Below, in pieces: positions 7,996 through 16,352 of a stretch of DNA of 59,039 nucleotides. Position numbers and translations under genes: made by a program. The DNA comes from a virus, in the IMG/VR virus record IMGVR_UViG_3300047095_000484, positions 1 through 59,039 of that record; one strand, 5' to 3'. Every line of letters starts with the position of its first letter. Position 1 is the stretch's first letter. The notes under the pieces are model-generated. The model did no database searches and was not told where the DNA came from. It worked only from the letters and a program-made list of their open reading frames with translations.

Positions 7996-8590
7996 AGAAA
8001 TACTTACTCCAGATATACATTACTATACAGAAGTATTTGACAACCCTGAAGAGTTAATAAAAGAAATTGAATTAATGGATCAATTTCAAGATATGGGCTC
8101 TCAGATAAGTAAATGGGAGCCATGGAATTCTTCATGCAAAACTGTTCAGTATGGTTATGAAAAAACAATCAATTATAAAAATGTTTTAAATAATAATAAT
8201 AGAGACAGGCATAACTCTAAGTTTGCCAGTATGATTCATTATAGGGCAATACAAATAGCAGAAGAGTACGCTTCGGCACATCAAATAGATTTAGGGGATC
8301 TCCCAACACATTGCAAGATATATAAATATAACAATTCTACAGAAATGGGCCCACATACTGACTGGGATCCAGACTATAGCCCACAGCACTTGACAGGCAC
8401 AGTTTCAATTGTTTTTTACTTAAACGATAATTATCAGGGTGGAGACCTGGCTTTTCCTAATGACAACCTTTCTGTTAAGCCAAAGCCTGGAAGCGCAGTC
8501 GTATTCAAGTCCCATGGAATTTTGCATGAGCCTTTGCCAACAACAGAGGGTACAAAGTATATGGTTGCAATCTTTTTCTTTAGAAAATAA
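7985..8590 (+). CDS. 2OG-Fe(II) oxygenase, copy 6
   Basis: 201 residues. The start is one of two adjacent ATG codons (7985, 7988) preceded by AAAGGT and overlapping the previous gene. Iron ligands His124-x-Asp126 (PHTDWD) and His181 (ILHEPL); Lys191 is the probable 2-oxoglutarate ligand. YLNDNYQGGDLAFP is the core strand, and the protein ends just after the last core strand with no extension. It is the last gene of the oxygenase run. Confidence 0.87.
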   Translation: MMLKEILTPDIHYYTEVFDNPEELIKEIELMDQFQDMGSQISKWEPWNSSCKTVQYGYEKTINYKNVLNNNNRDRHNSKFASMIHYRAIQIAEEYASAHQIDLGDLPTHCKIYKYNNSTEMGPHTDWDPDYSPQHLTGTVSIVFYLNDNYQGGDLAFPNDNLSVKPKPGSAVVFKSHGILHEPLPTTEGTKYMVAIFFFRK

Positions 8591-8609
8591 TATATAAAGG
8601 AAATAGGTA

Positions 8610-8615
8610 TATAAT
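8610..8615 (+). promoter_or_regulatory. Possible leaderless -10 box
   Basis: TATAAT lies 6 bases before the ATG at 8622, with the context TATAATAATAAGATG. The gene at 31013 has almost the same context (TATAATAATAAAATG). No clear -35 is visible at 16-18 bases, so support is weaker than for the other promoters. Confidence 0.4.
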
Positions 8616-8621
8616 AATAAG

Positions 8622-10394
8622 ATGAGCTACCAACTTAAAGTAATAAACGATTACCCTATTGGCTTTTGGCCGCTAGACGAGCTGTCTGGCACTACCGCAA
8701 CCGACGTTTCTGGATGTGGTAATTCTGGAACCTACACGGGGGCAATTTCTACGGGGCTTATTCCACTTGTTGCTGGCGGGGCAAATGGATCATTAATAAC
8801 AAACACAAAGTACATTACTTTACCAGTAACCAAAGATTACTATGGATCTACCGCCGATGGTGGATTTGCAGATAATAACTCATCAGATAACGCATTTTCA
8901 TTAGAAGTTTGGATTTACCCTAAAATTACTACAACTGGGTTAACAACTATATTTGCAGACTCAACAAATAATATCGGTATTTTTTACGAAAAGGGTAACA
9001 TAGTATTTAAACTTGAAGCGGAAAGACTTGATTATACTTTACCCAATATTAGCCAATCTCATCATATTGTAGCCACGTATTCTATTACAGAAATGTCTTT
9101 ATATGTAGACGGCAAATTTGCAGCAAGCAAATCTTTAAATAATTACAAGTTTACTAGCCCAACAATTACATTAAAACTAGGTCCAACAGGAAATGCGTCC
9201 GATTCATTCATTGTAGATGCTCCAGCAGTTTACAGGTATGCTCTTGGCTCAGATAGAATTTTAGAACATTATAATTATTCTGGCACTACTTCACCATTTC
9301 AAGTTTCTTACCCAGATAGCGGTACGTTGTTTGAAATATACGACGATAGCGTTAGCAAACAATTTAACTTTGCCTATCCAGCTAATAAGCCGCTAGAAAT
9401 TTTTGCATCAGAAGATTTAACATATAACATCCAAGAGAAATGCCTTGAAATAAACAAAACGGACTCTGCAGCCTCTAAGAGCGTAGTTGTTGTAGATGCC
9501 ATAGCAATTCCTGCAGGATTCGACTTAGACTCCTCTAAGATAGAGTGGAGCGGCGATAATGGGGTGTCTGTAAGAACTTCTACAGATGGAACAACATGGC
9601 AAGCCTGTTCTAATGGAAGAGCAATTCCTCAATTTAAATTAGGATCATTTAGTTCTGAAAGAACCCTTTATCTTGAGATAACATTTGCATCATCAGATAC
9701 ATCTAAATTTATTCCAAGACTATACAACCTACTACTTTGTTTCTATAAAGATCAGATCCTATATTCAATAAGCAACCCCGATTATATTTATACAATAGAG
9801 GGCACAGCTGGATTTGCCTCAAAAGATATTACGCTAGGACGAGTTAAATATCCTATCTTGTCCCGCCAAAAGCTAAATGGTGTGACAACAGCAGATGGGG
9901 CGGGATTTAAAATTAACACCGCAGAATCAATAAAGACAATAGAGTTATTTTTAACTCTATCAGACCTTACATCAAACTCTATTATATCAAGCACGGCAAA
10001 TGGAGACTTTGTAGCAGCAGGATATTCTTGGGCTACTAATGGAACTATTACTAAATCTAATATATCTGCTATTTATGTTAATGGGGTAGATAGAACATCT
10101 CAGACAAATATAAGCTCTGTATTTACCCCAAACGAGCTTTATCATATTATAATTGTAACAAGTGGACCAATTACAGGCCAAATATTATTTAATCATTCAG
10201 CAACAGGTGGCCCTTCTAGCCTATATCAATATATCTCTTACTATCCATCTACATTTACAGCCCCTACCGCACTGTCTCATTACAACATGCATATTGGAAG
10301 ATCTGCTACTGTAGCAGATGATTCGTCCATTACGTTGACAGAAAACTCAGTAGAGTTCTACGACAATGACTGGATTGTACTCCAAAACAAATAA
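8622..10394 (+). CDS. LamG/concanavalin-like surface protein
   Basis: 590 residues. Residues 1-225 read as a LamG-type jelly roll: the opening YPIGFWPLDELSGTTATDVSG, then FSLEVWIYP, HHIVATYS and MSLYVDGKFAAS strands are typical of Laminin_G_3 domains in phage and bacterial surface proteins. A second region, about residues 390-585, shows similar beta patterns (FKINTAESIKTIELFLTLS, YHIIIVTSG) and may be another such domain. These domains usually bind carbohydrate or protein. It sits between the oxygenase operon and the head genes, so a virion decoration or fibre role is likely. Confidence 0.65.
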   Translation: MSYQLKVINDYPIGFWPLDELSGTTATDVSGCGNSGTYTGAISTGLIPLVAGGANGSLITNTKYITLPVTKDYYGSTADGGFADNNSSDNAFSLEVWIYPKITTTGLTTIFADSTNNIGIFYEKGNIVFKLEAERLDYTLPNISQSHHIVATYSITEMSLYVDGKFAASKSLNNYKFTSPTITLKLGPTGNASDSFIVDAPAVYRYALGSDRILEHYNYSGTTSPFQVSYPDSGTLFEIYDDSVSKQFNFAYPANKPLEIFASEDLTYNIQEKCLEINKTDSAASKSVVVVDAIAIPAGFDLDSSKIEWSGDNGVSVRTSTDGTTWQACSNGRAIPQFKLGSFSSERTLYLEITFASSDTSKFIPRLYNLLLCFYKDQILYSISNPDYIYTIEGTAGFASKDITLGRVKYPILSRQKLNGVTTADGAGFKINTAESIKTIELFLTLSDLTSNSIISSTANGDFVAAGYSWATNGTITKSNISAIYVNGVDRTSQTNISSVFTPNELYHIIIVTSGPITGQILFNHSATGGPSSLYQYISYYPSTFTAPTALSHYNMHIGRSATVADDSSITLTENSVEFYDNDWIVLQNK

Positions 10395-10418
10395 TTTGTC
10401 CTACTGGTTGACAAAAGC

Positions 10419-10447
10419 TGGACTTAAGCGGGAAGTAATGGTAAAAT
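10419..10447 (+). promoter_or_regulatory. Promoter upstream of the portal operon
   Basis: TGGACT (10419-10424), 17 bases and TAAAAT (10442-10447) with an extended TGG before it. The -10 ends 8 bases before the ATG at 10456 and no Shine-Dalgarno sequence is present, consistent with a leaderless or near-leaderless transcript. Confidence 0.6.
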
Positions 10448-10455
10448 AAATTACT

Positions 10456-10797
10456 ATGGATATCAACCGAATAAATTCTAAAATCCTTGAAGAGGAAACA
10501 ACTCTTGGGATATATGTTTGGCAAATGCCAGATGGTAGATGGATTGGAGACGATGATGGCAATTTTCTTTCAGTCACGTCCAAAAAAGGAAATAGATCCA
10601 AGATCGATGCTTTGGCTAGAGAAGTTCGCTCATTCGGCATATATGAAGGCGGGCCTAAATTTCTTTCTGGAAGAAGAAAGATTGACGATGAAGAATTCCA
10701 ACACCAAAAGCAAAGACTAGACTGGGGACTAGTTCCAGACCCACTAGATATTGGAAACTATAAAGACGAAATGAAAAAATTACGGGGTATAAAATGA
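10456..10797 (+). CDS. Hypothetical protein upstream of portal
   Basis: 113 residues, charged and probably soluble. The N-terminal part contains GIYVWQMPDGRWIGDDDGNFLSV, a small beta hairpin pattern; the rest is helical and Lys/Asp rich. It overlaps the portal start by 4 bases (ATGA), so translation is coupled. I do not recognise the family; it is too short for a terminase, and the terminase genes are elsewhere in the window. An accessory head-assembly role is suggested only by position. Confidence 0.55.
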   Translation: MDINRINSKILEEETTLGIYVWQMPDGRWIGDDDGNFLSVTSKKGNRSKIDALAREVRSFGIYEGGPKFLSGRRKIDDEEFQHQKQRLDWGLVPDPLDIGNYKDEMKKLRGIK

Positions 10798-12377
10798 GCG
10801 TAGAATTTCTTGATGAGGACAACTCAGAAAACATAATTAATATTTCAAACAATGCCGATTGGTTTTCTTTAAAGAAAGATGAAATTAGCAATGACCCATT
10901 TGCGGTAGGACTAGAAGATCTTAAAAAAGTAAGAGGTCTTGGAACATCTTTTAAGCGCAAGATGAGCAGAGAATTTTCTAAATCATTTACTGGTAGAGAA
11001 GAGACTGGCACACAGCAAAATTTATTAGCACAAGCAATTACTGGCTATGCTATGTTCGACCTAGTAGAACCTCCATACAACCTAGAATACCTTTCAAAGG
11101 TATATGAGATTTCAACATATAACTACGCTGCAATTAATGCTAAAGTTGCAAACATTGTTGGCTTAGGATATGATTTTATAGAGACAAAGAAAACAAATGA
11201 CGCCATTGATTCACTTACAGACGACAAGTCACTTGAAAGAGCACGTAGAAAGCTAAGTAAGCTAAGGCAAGATCTGCACACATGGCTTGATACAACAAAT
11301 GATGAAGATACATTTACACAAACACTGATTAAGGTTTTTACAGATTACGAAGCAACAGGCAATGGCTATATTGAAATTGGTAGAACGACAAATGGAAACA
11401 TTGGATATATTGGCCACATCCCAGCAAAGACAATGCGTGTGCGTAGACTTAGAGATGGATTTATTCAACTGCTATACGGAAAGGCTGTTTACTTTAAAAA
11501 CTTTGGAGACACAGAAACAGAGAATCCAATTGCTGGTCAAGAAGACCGACCAAATGAAATTATACATTTGAAGAAGTACACTCCGATGAATAATTATTAT
11601 GGAGTGGCAGATATTATTGCAGCTCAAGTCTCTTTGGCAGGTAATGAATTATCTGGCAGATACAACCTAGATTACTTTGAAAACAAGGCTGTTCCAAGAT
11701 ATATTATTACAGTTAAGGGAGCAAAGCTTTCAGCAGAATCAGAAAGAAAATTGCTTGAGTTTTTCCAGGTGGGACTAAAAGGAAAGAATCATAGATCCCT
11801 ATATATTCCACTTCCAGGAGATACCCCAGACTCAAAGACAGAATTTAAGATGGAGCCAGTGGAAGCAAATCCACAGGAATCTTCATTTAATGTTTACCGC
11901 AAATCAAATAGAGATGAAATCCTATTGGCCCACCGTGTCCCAATTAATAAAATTGGAACTCCAGAAGGAGTAAATTTAGCGGTAGCTCGTGATGCAGATA
12001 AAACATTTAAAGAGCAGGTTTGTCGCCCAGCACAAATGATTTTAGAGAAAAAATTAAATAAAATATTTGAGGAAAAGACAGACGCATTAACTCTTAAATT
12101 TAATGAATTAACCCTTACCGATGAAGATACTCAATCTAAAATCGATGAAAGATATTTAAGAATGCAGGTAATTACCCCTAATGAAGTTAGAATTAGAAAG
12201 GGAATGATTCCACTAGAAGGCGGAGACGACGTAGTAGATTTAAAGGCTCAGGACGCCGCAGAGCAAACAGCCCAGGCTGGAAATACCCGACAAAGATCCC
12301 AAAACCGACAGGCAACTTCCCCAGATAATTCTGGAGAAGGAAGAAATGCTAAGGGCGATGGAAGACAGGTTGACTAA
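10794..12377 (+). CDS. Portal protein
   Basis: 527 residues, the usual size for an HK97-type siphovirus portal. The N-terminal third carries LVEPPYNLEYLSKVYEIST and YAAINAKVANIVGLGYDF, the typical opening of phage portals, followed by the wing/stem region with IHLKKYTPMNNYYGVADI and a crown-proximal helix (DTQSKIDERYLRMQVITPNEVR). Twelve copies would form the channel at the capsid vertex through which DNA enters and leaves. The C-terminal 50 residues are Gln/Asn rich and probably disordered. The protease-scaffold and capsid genes follow, as in HK97-like phages. Confidence 0.9.
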   Translation: MSVEFLDEDNSENIINISNNADWFSLKKDEISNDPFAVGLEDLKKVRGLGTSFKRKMSREFSKSFTGREETGTQQNLLAQAITGYAMFDLVEPPYNLEYLSKVYEISTYNYAAINAKVANIVGLGYDFIETKKTNDAIDSLTDDKSLERARRKLSKLRQDLHTWLDTTNDEDTFTQTLIKVFTDYEATGNGYIEIGRTTNGNIGYIGHIPAKTMRVRRLRDGFIQLLYGKAVYFKNFGDTETENPIAGQEDRPNEIIHLKKYTPMNNYYGVADIIAAQVSLAGNELSGRYNLDYFENKAVPRYIITVKGAKLSAESERKLLEFFQVGLKGKNHRSLYIPLPGDTPDSKTEFKMEPVEANPQESSFNVYRKSNRDEILLAHRVPINKIGTPEGVNLAVARDADKTFKEQVCRPAQMILEKKLNKIFEEKTDALTLKFNELTLTDEDTQSKIDERYLRMQVITPNEVRIRKGMIPLEGGDDVVDLKAQDAAEQTAQAGNTRQRSQNRQATSPDNSGEGRNAKGDGRQVD

Positions 12378-12394
12378 CTCTACTCAACTGTTAT

Positions 12395-12423
12395 TTGCCT
12401 TTTTATGTATAAGTCGCTAAAAT
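12395..12423 (+). promoter_or_regulatory. Promoter for the protease/capsid genes
   Basis: TTGCCT (12395-12400), a 17-base spacer and TAAAAT (12418-12423). The -10 ends 7 bases before the ATG at 12431 and no Shine-Dalgarno sequence is present. The same TTGCCT -35 recurs at 18061. Confidence 0.65.
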
Positions 12424-12430
12424 TAAGCAT

Positions 12431-13783
12431 ATGAATATTGAAAAGTCTTTGTGGTCAAGTCATGGCGACAACATCAGTTTATCGGTTCCCTTCACCAAGG
12501 TCAACCGTGAAAAAAGAACTGTATCTGGATTTGCCACACTAGACAATGTTGATCAAACAGGTGACGTTGTAACAGCAGAGTCAAGCCTGAAAGCATTTGA
12601 AAGTTTCCGTGGAAACATTCGTGAGATGCACGGATCCAACGCAGTAGGTAAAATGGTTTCATTTAAGCCAGAAACTTTTTACGATGCGACATCAAAAGAA
12701 TTTTATAACGGAGTCTATGTAGATGCATATATTTCAAAGGGTGCACAAGACACCTGGGAAAAAGTTCTAGATGGTACGCTTTCTGGTTTTTCGATAGGTG
12801 GAAAGATTCTTGAATCAGACAACGAAGTTAATAAGTCAAACGGTAAGACTGTAAGATTTATTAAAAACTATGAACTAATTGAGCTTTCTATTGTTGATTC
12901 TCCAGCAAATGAACTATGCAACATTCTTTCTATACAGAAGGCAAACGGTGCATTGATATTTAAGGGAATAGCAACTGAAGTTACAACTGAAAATATTTTT
13001 TATTGCGAAGACAGCAATTCTGTTTTTATCTCAACAGAAAAAACATATGACTCTCCAATATCTGGAAAGCCAGCCACACTAATAGGCTGGGTTGAAAGTT
13101 CAGATGTTAATAAGTCAAAAGAGATAGATAAAATTCTTGATGCATATAAGCATTCAAGATTTACGTTGCCTGAAACACAAACAATTGCAAAACAGGCAAA
13201 CGCAGAAGGAGGTAATGAAATGTCAGATAATACAGAAAACGTAGTTGTCGAAGATGTTGCAGTTGAGGCACCAGCCGAAGCAGTAGCAGAAGAAGCAGCC
13301 GTTGAAGATACAGCAGTAGTTGCAGATGATGCAGCTCCAGCTGAAGCTCCTGCAGAAGAAGCAGCAGCAGAAGACGTTCCTGCCGAGACTCTGGAAAAAG
13401 CAGCCGAAGTATCAGAAGATAAGGTTGATGAACCTGATTTTGCGAAGATGTTAGGCGATCTAAAAGGCTTTTTCTCAGAAACTCTAAATAAGGCATCTGA
13501 AGTAAATGCAGCACAAGTAACAACAATACAAGAGACTGTTGAAGCTTTCAGCAAGAGCGTAGATATCAAAATTTCAGAGTTGGCAGAACAACACACAGCG
13601 CTTTCAAACGCTGTAAATAACATCAAGAGCACGATTGATGGTGTACAAAAGCGTGTCGATGCAGTAGAATCAGAGACTGCAATTAAGAAGTCTTCAGATC
13701 TTGGCCGATCCGAAGAAGTAACAATCAGAAAATCTAAATGGAACGGTTCTTTCCTCGGTTCCGTAAACGAAATATTTAACTAA
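12431..13783 (+). CDS. Prohead protease fused to scaffold domain
   Basis: 450 residues. Residues 15-185 match the HK97-type prohead serine protease fold: VNREKRTVSGFATLDNVDQTGD, likely catalytic His67 (REMHG) and Ser121 (LSGFSIGG), then IVDSPANELC. Residues 265-325 are an Ala/Glu/Val-rich acidic linker, and 335-425 form a long coiled coil like a scaffolding protein. The scaffold would direct capsid assembly from inside and then be degraded by the protease. A strong ribosome binding site inside the gene (13206) suggests that the scaffold part is also made separately. The major capsid gene follows 15 bases later. Confidence 0.85.
   Translation: MNIEKSLWSSHGDNISLSVPFTKVNREKRTVSGFATLDNVDQTGDVVTAESSLKAFESFRGNIREMHGSNAVGKMVSFKPETFYDATSKEFYNGVYVDAYISKGAQDTWEKVLDGTLSGFSIGGKILESDNEVNKSNGKTVRFIKNYELIELSIVDSPANELCNILSIQKANGALIFKGIATEVTTENIFYCEDSNSVFISTEKTYDSPISGKPATLIGWVESSDVNKSKEIDKILDAYKHSRFTLPETQTIAKQANAEGGNEMSDNTENVVVEDVAVEAPAEAVAEEAAVEDTAVVADDAAPAEAPAEEAAAEDVPAETLEKAAEVSEDKVDEPDFAKMLGDLKGFFSETLNKASEVNAAQVTTIQETVEAFSKSVDIKISELAEQHTALSNAVNNIKSTIDGVQKRVDAVESETAIKKSSDLGRSEEVTIRKSKWNGSFLGSVNEIFN
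13206..13222 (+). promoter_or_regulatory. Internal ribosome binding site and in-frame start
   Basis: AAGGAGGT (13206-13213) is a near-perfect Shine-Dalgarno sequence. Six bases later comes ATG at 13220, in frame with the protease gene, exactly at the junction between the protease domain and the acidic scaffold domain. Confidence 0.7.
13220..13783 (+). CDS. Nested scaffolding protein (internal start)
   Basis: Translation from the internal ATG would give a 187-residue protein equal to residues 264-450 of the fusion, starting MSDNTENVVVEDVAVEAP. It contains only the acidic linker and the coiled coil. The arrangement copies lambda C/Nu3, where the scaffold is made in excess from a start inside the protease gene. 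The evidence is the Shine-Dalgarno sequence, its spacing and the domain boundary; separate expression is inferred. Confidence 0.6.
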   Translation: MSDNTENVVVEDVAVEAPAEAVAEEAAVEDTAVVADDAAPAEAPAEEAAAEDVPAETLEKAAEVSEDKVDEPDFAKMLGDLKGFFSETLNKASEVNAAQVTTIQETVEAFSKSVDIKISELAEQHTALSNAVNNIKSTIDGVQKRVDAVESETAIKKSSDLGRSEEVTIRKSKWNGSFLGSVNEIFN

Positions 13784-13798
13784 GGTAGGTATAAAATA

Positions 13799-14848
13799 AT
13801 GAGCAATGAAACATTAGAAAAGGCCGTAAACGCTGGTACTCAGGTATCAACAGGATTCGGTTCAACAACTGGTGGAACAGGAGTACACGTAGCGTCAGAA
13901 AATGGCAACGGTGGACTTCTAAACCCAGAACAATCTGCTCGCTTCCTTGACTATATGTTCGACGCAACCGTAATCGGTAAGGTCGCACGTACAGTTCGTA
14001 TGAAGTCAGACACAGCAGAAATTGATCGCATGTCAGTAGGCGAAAAGCTTATGAAGCTTGCGACAGAGGCAGACAATACTGCAGTTAACTCAGCAGTAAC
14101 TTTCTCAAAGATTTCTTTGACAACAAAGAAGCTACGCATGGATTGGGAGCTTTCAACAGAGTCTCTAGAAGATAACATCGAAGGTGCAGATCTAGAAGAT
14201 CACATTGCACGTTTGATGGCAACACAGGCAGGAAATGACATCGAAGATGTTATTCTTAACGGTGATGCATCTAATACAGGAGACGCTCTTTACAAGTCAT
14301 TTGATGGCGTTGTAAAGAAGGCAAAGGCATCAGGTCGTGTCGTAGACGCAGCTGGCGCTAACGTATCACGTGAAGTATTCAACAAGGCACTTAAGGCTAT
14401 GCCACGTAAGTACAAGCAACGTCGTGGAGACCTTCGCTTCCTTGCTGGATCAAACTTGATTCAGGATTTCCTATATGCTAACAGCATTGGAACAAATCAG
14501 ACAATCCCACAGGATATCGCTTCAAGCGTAATTCGTGGAGGAGTTGCACCACTAGGTGGACCTGCAGGATATGTGGCACCATTCGCATTTGGTATTCCAA
14601 TTGTTGAAGTTCCACTACTTCCAGAGACACAGACTGGAACACATTCAGGAGCCGCTGGTTCACATGGAGATATCCACTTGACATTCCCAAATAACGTAGT
14701 TATTGGAATCAAGCGTGACGTAACCGTTTACCGCTTCTTCGTACCACGTAAGGACACAATCGAGTACACAATGTATACTCGTGTAGGTGTTCAGATTGAA
14801 CAAGCAGATGCTTGGGTAGTCGTAAAGAACGTTAAGGTTGCTTCTTAA
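13799..14848 (+). CDS. Major capsid protein, HK97 fold
   Basis: 349 residues. The N-terminal arm (about 1-40) is Gly/Thr rich; LLNPEQSARFLDYMFDATVIGKVARTVRM is the usual start of the HK97 core, followed by the E-loop-like segment KISLTTKKLRMDWELSTESLEDN, the spine helix DLEDHIARLMATQAGNDIEDVIL, and the late NNVVIGIKRDVTVYRFFVPRKD strand. It lies directly after the protease-scaffold gene and has its own Shine-Dalgarno sequence (AAGGTAGG). Codon use looks more biased (many -c-ending codons such as cgc, ttc, atc) than in neighbouring genes, as expected for the most abundant virion protein. A strong terminator follows. Confidence 0.92.
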   Translation: MSNETLEKAVNAGTQVSTGFGSTTGGTGVHVASENGNGGLLNPEQSARFLDYMFDATVIGKVARTVRMKSDTAEIDRMSVGEKLMKLATEADNTAVNSAVTFSKISLTTKKLRMDWELSTESLEDNIEGADLEDHIARLMATQAGNDIEDVILNGDASNTGDALYKSFDGVVKKAKASGRVVDAAGANVSREVFNKALKAMPRKYKQRRGDLRFLAGSNLIQDFLYANSIGTNQTIPQDIASSVIRGGVAPLGGPAGYVAPFAFGIPIVEVPLLPETQTGTHSGAAGSHGDIHLTFPNNVVIGIKRDVTVYRFFVPRKDTIEYTMYTRVGVQIEQADAWVVVKNVKVAS

Positions 14849-14869
14849 TTAATTAAGAAATAGACCCCG

Positions 14870-14899
14870 AAAGGCCCCCAATTAATTTTGGGGGCTTTT
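14870..14899 (+). terminator. Rho-independent terminator after the capsid gene
   Basis: A 12-bp stem, AAAGGCCCCCAA pairing with TTGGGGGCTTTT (one G-T pair), a TTAATT loop and a T-run on the right arm. The GC core is identical to that of the terminator after the major tail gene at 18920. Confidence 0.9.
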
Positions 14900-14924
14900 C
14901 ATTTTAATTTAACAATGCTATAAT
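14896..14924 (+). promoter_or_regulatory. Extended -10 promoter after the capsid terminator
   Basis: TGCTATAAT with TATAAT at 14919-14924. A weak -35 (TTTTCA, 14896-14901) stands 17 bases upstream and overlaps the end of the terminator. It would restart transcription for the neck genes; AAAGGAG precedes the ATG at 14950. Confidence 0.65.
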
Positions 14925-14949
14925 TAAGGAACCTAACAAAGGAGAATAT

Positions 14950-15357
14950 ATGTCATTTGAGACATTGAAAGTAGCAGAACTCAGAAAAATTGCAGAAGAT
15001 TTTGCAGTTGATACTGATGGACTAAAGAACAAGGCCGATATTGTTGCCGCTCTTGCCGAAGAGGGAGTAACATGGTCTGTTTACCAAAAGACTATCCAGG
15101 ATATTGAAAAAGCGGCAGACGAATTTAGTGATGAAGCAGAAGAAATTCTTCCAAGATTTAATCCTGATTCTCAGCCAGAAAATACAATGCTAGTTAGAAT
15201 GACTAGAGATAATTACAGGTATGATATTCTAGGTTTTACTTTTACAAAAGAGCATCCTTTTGTCGCAATGACATCAGAAGACGCTCAAGAAATTTTTGAC
15301 AAGGAGGAAGGTTTTCGTTTAGCAACTCCAAAGGAAGTTCAGGAGTATTACGGCTAA
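14950..15357 (+). CDS. SAP/HeH-like domain neck-region protein
   Basis: 135 residues. Residues 3-45 (LKVAELRKIAEDFAVDTDG followed by KNKADIVAALAEEGV) look like a SAP/HeH/Rho-N type two-helix motif, often seen in small proteins coded just after the capsid gene of actinobacteriophages. The C-terminal half has a beta pattern ending in ATPKEVQEYYG. It might bind DNA or act in head completion. The role is inferred from position only. Confidence 0.6.
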   Translation: MSFETLKVAELRKIAEDFAVDTDGLKNKADIVAALAEEGVTWSVYQKTIQDIEKAADEFSDEAEEILPRFNPDSQPENTMLVRMTRDNYRYDILGFTFTKEHPFVAMTSEDAQEIFDKEEGFRLATPKEVQEYYG

Positions 15358-15371
15358 ACAAACCTAAATAA

Positions 15372-16352
15372 ATGGCCGAGGTTTTAATAAAGAGTCAATC
15401 ACCAATAACACATAAAGTTTTCTGGAATGGTGATGTTGCAAATGCAGACTCTCTTCCAACGGTAGCGTTGTATGACGTCACCTTAGATGTAGCTGTAAGT
15501 CCAACAATTAGTCCTACACAGCTGCTTGCCACGCTCACAGCATCCCTGGATGAAAACAACCCTGGTACATATACCGTCAATATTCCATATCAATTTACAG
15601 ACAGAAGCAAAACTTTAAGATTAAGTTGGAATTACTCTGTAAATGGAACTACAGTAAAGCATGATGATGAAGTTTTTGTTATTACTCCGTACGTAGATTT
15701 TAATCACGTATCAGATTTAAATTTTAGCACAGACTCCTCTGACCCAAACTATAAGTCCTATAGAGATCTTATTTTGGCAGAAAAATATGCTCGAAAGATT
15801 ATAGAGCAGCACACAGGACAGAGATTTTATTTAGAAGACGAAACTGTTGTTGTATACGGAGATAATTCAGATACCCTGCCATTGCCTTCAAGAATTCATG
15901 AATTGCATTATTTACACGCAAACGACATATTACTATTAGACAATATCAATGAAATAAATAATTGGAATTATGATGTTGTTATCAGTGAGAGTGCATACGG
16001 TATCAGAATCAATCGTGCTTCAATGATAGACAACACAGTTTATGTGGCAAATGGAATGATACCTCCAAGCATAAATGATTACAGCTATGGAGTTTTTCAG
16101 TCTGGAGTTCCATATAGAGTTCATGGAAGATTCGGTTGGGAAAAGGTTCCAGACAATGTCGAGCTAGCTGCAATAGAATTAATGAAAGACTATTTCTCTA
16201 AAGACAAAGTATGGAGAAATAAATATATACAGAGTATTCAGACTTTTGACTGGAACTTTAAATATGCAGATCAATCATTTAGTGGAACTGGAAACAACTA
16301 CGCAGACCAATTGCTTTCAGACTACGTTCTATCAAGATCGGTAGTAATCTAA
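15372..16352 (+). CDS. Head-tail connector protein (gp6-like)
   Basis: 326 residues. Residues about 1-110 form a beta-rich N-terminal domain (an Ig-like pattern with YTVNIPYQFTD and LRLSWNYSV). Residues 125-326 carry the connector-type core: RDLILAEKYARKIIEQHTGQRF, a beta region, then VPDNVELAAIELMKDYFSK. Proteins with the latter pattern bind under the portal ring. The gene sits immediately before two further neck genes and abuts the next start. The extra N-terminal domain is longer than in typical gp6-like proteins. Confidence 0.7.
   Translation: MAEVLIKSQSPITHKVFWNGDVANADSLPTVALYDVTLDVAVSPTISPTQLLATLTASLDENNPGTYTVNIPYQFTDRSKTLRLSWNYSVNGTTVKHDDEVFVITPYVDFNHVSDLNFSTDSSDPNYKSYRDLILAEKYARKIIEQHTGQRFYLEDETVVVYGDNSDTLPLPSRIHELHYLHANDILLLDNINEINNWNYDVVISESAYGIRINRASMIDNTVYVANGMIPPSINDYSYGVFQSGVPYRVHGRFGWEKVPDNVELAAIELMKDYFSKDKVWRNKYIQSIQTFDWNFKYADQSFSGTGNNYADQLLSDYVLSRSVVI

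Noticed and set aside
10408-10413. TTGACA as a -35 for the gene at 10456
   Set aside because: It is 28 bases from the only -10 (TAAAAT at 10442), too far. TGGACT at 10419 has the correct 17-base spacing.
13000-13632. Long - strand frames over the scaffold region, including a Leu-rich one
   Set aside because: They are shadows of the Ala/Glu-rich coding sequence on the + strand; no promoter or ribosome binding site, and no other gene in the window is on the - strand.
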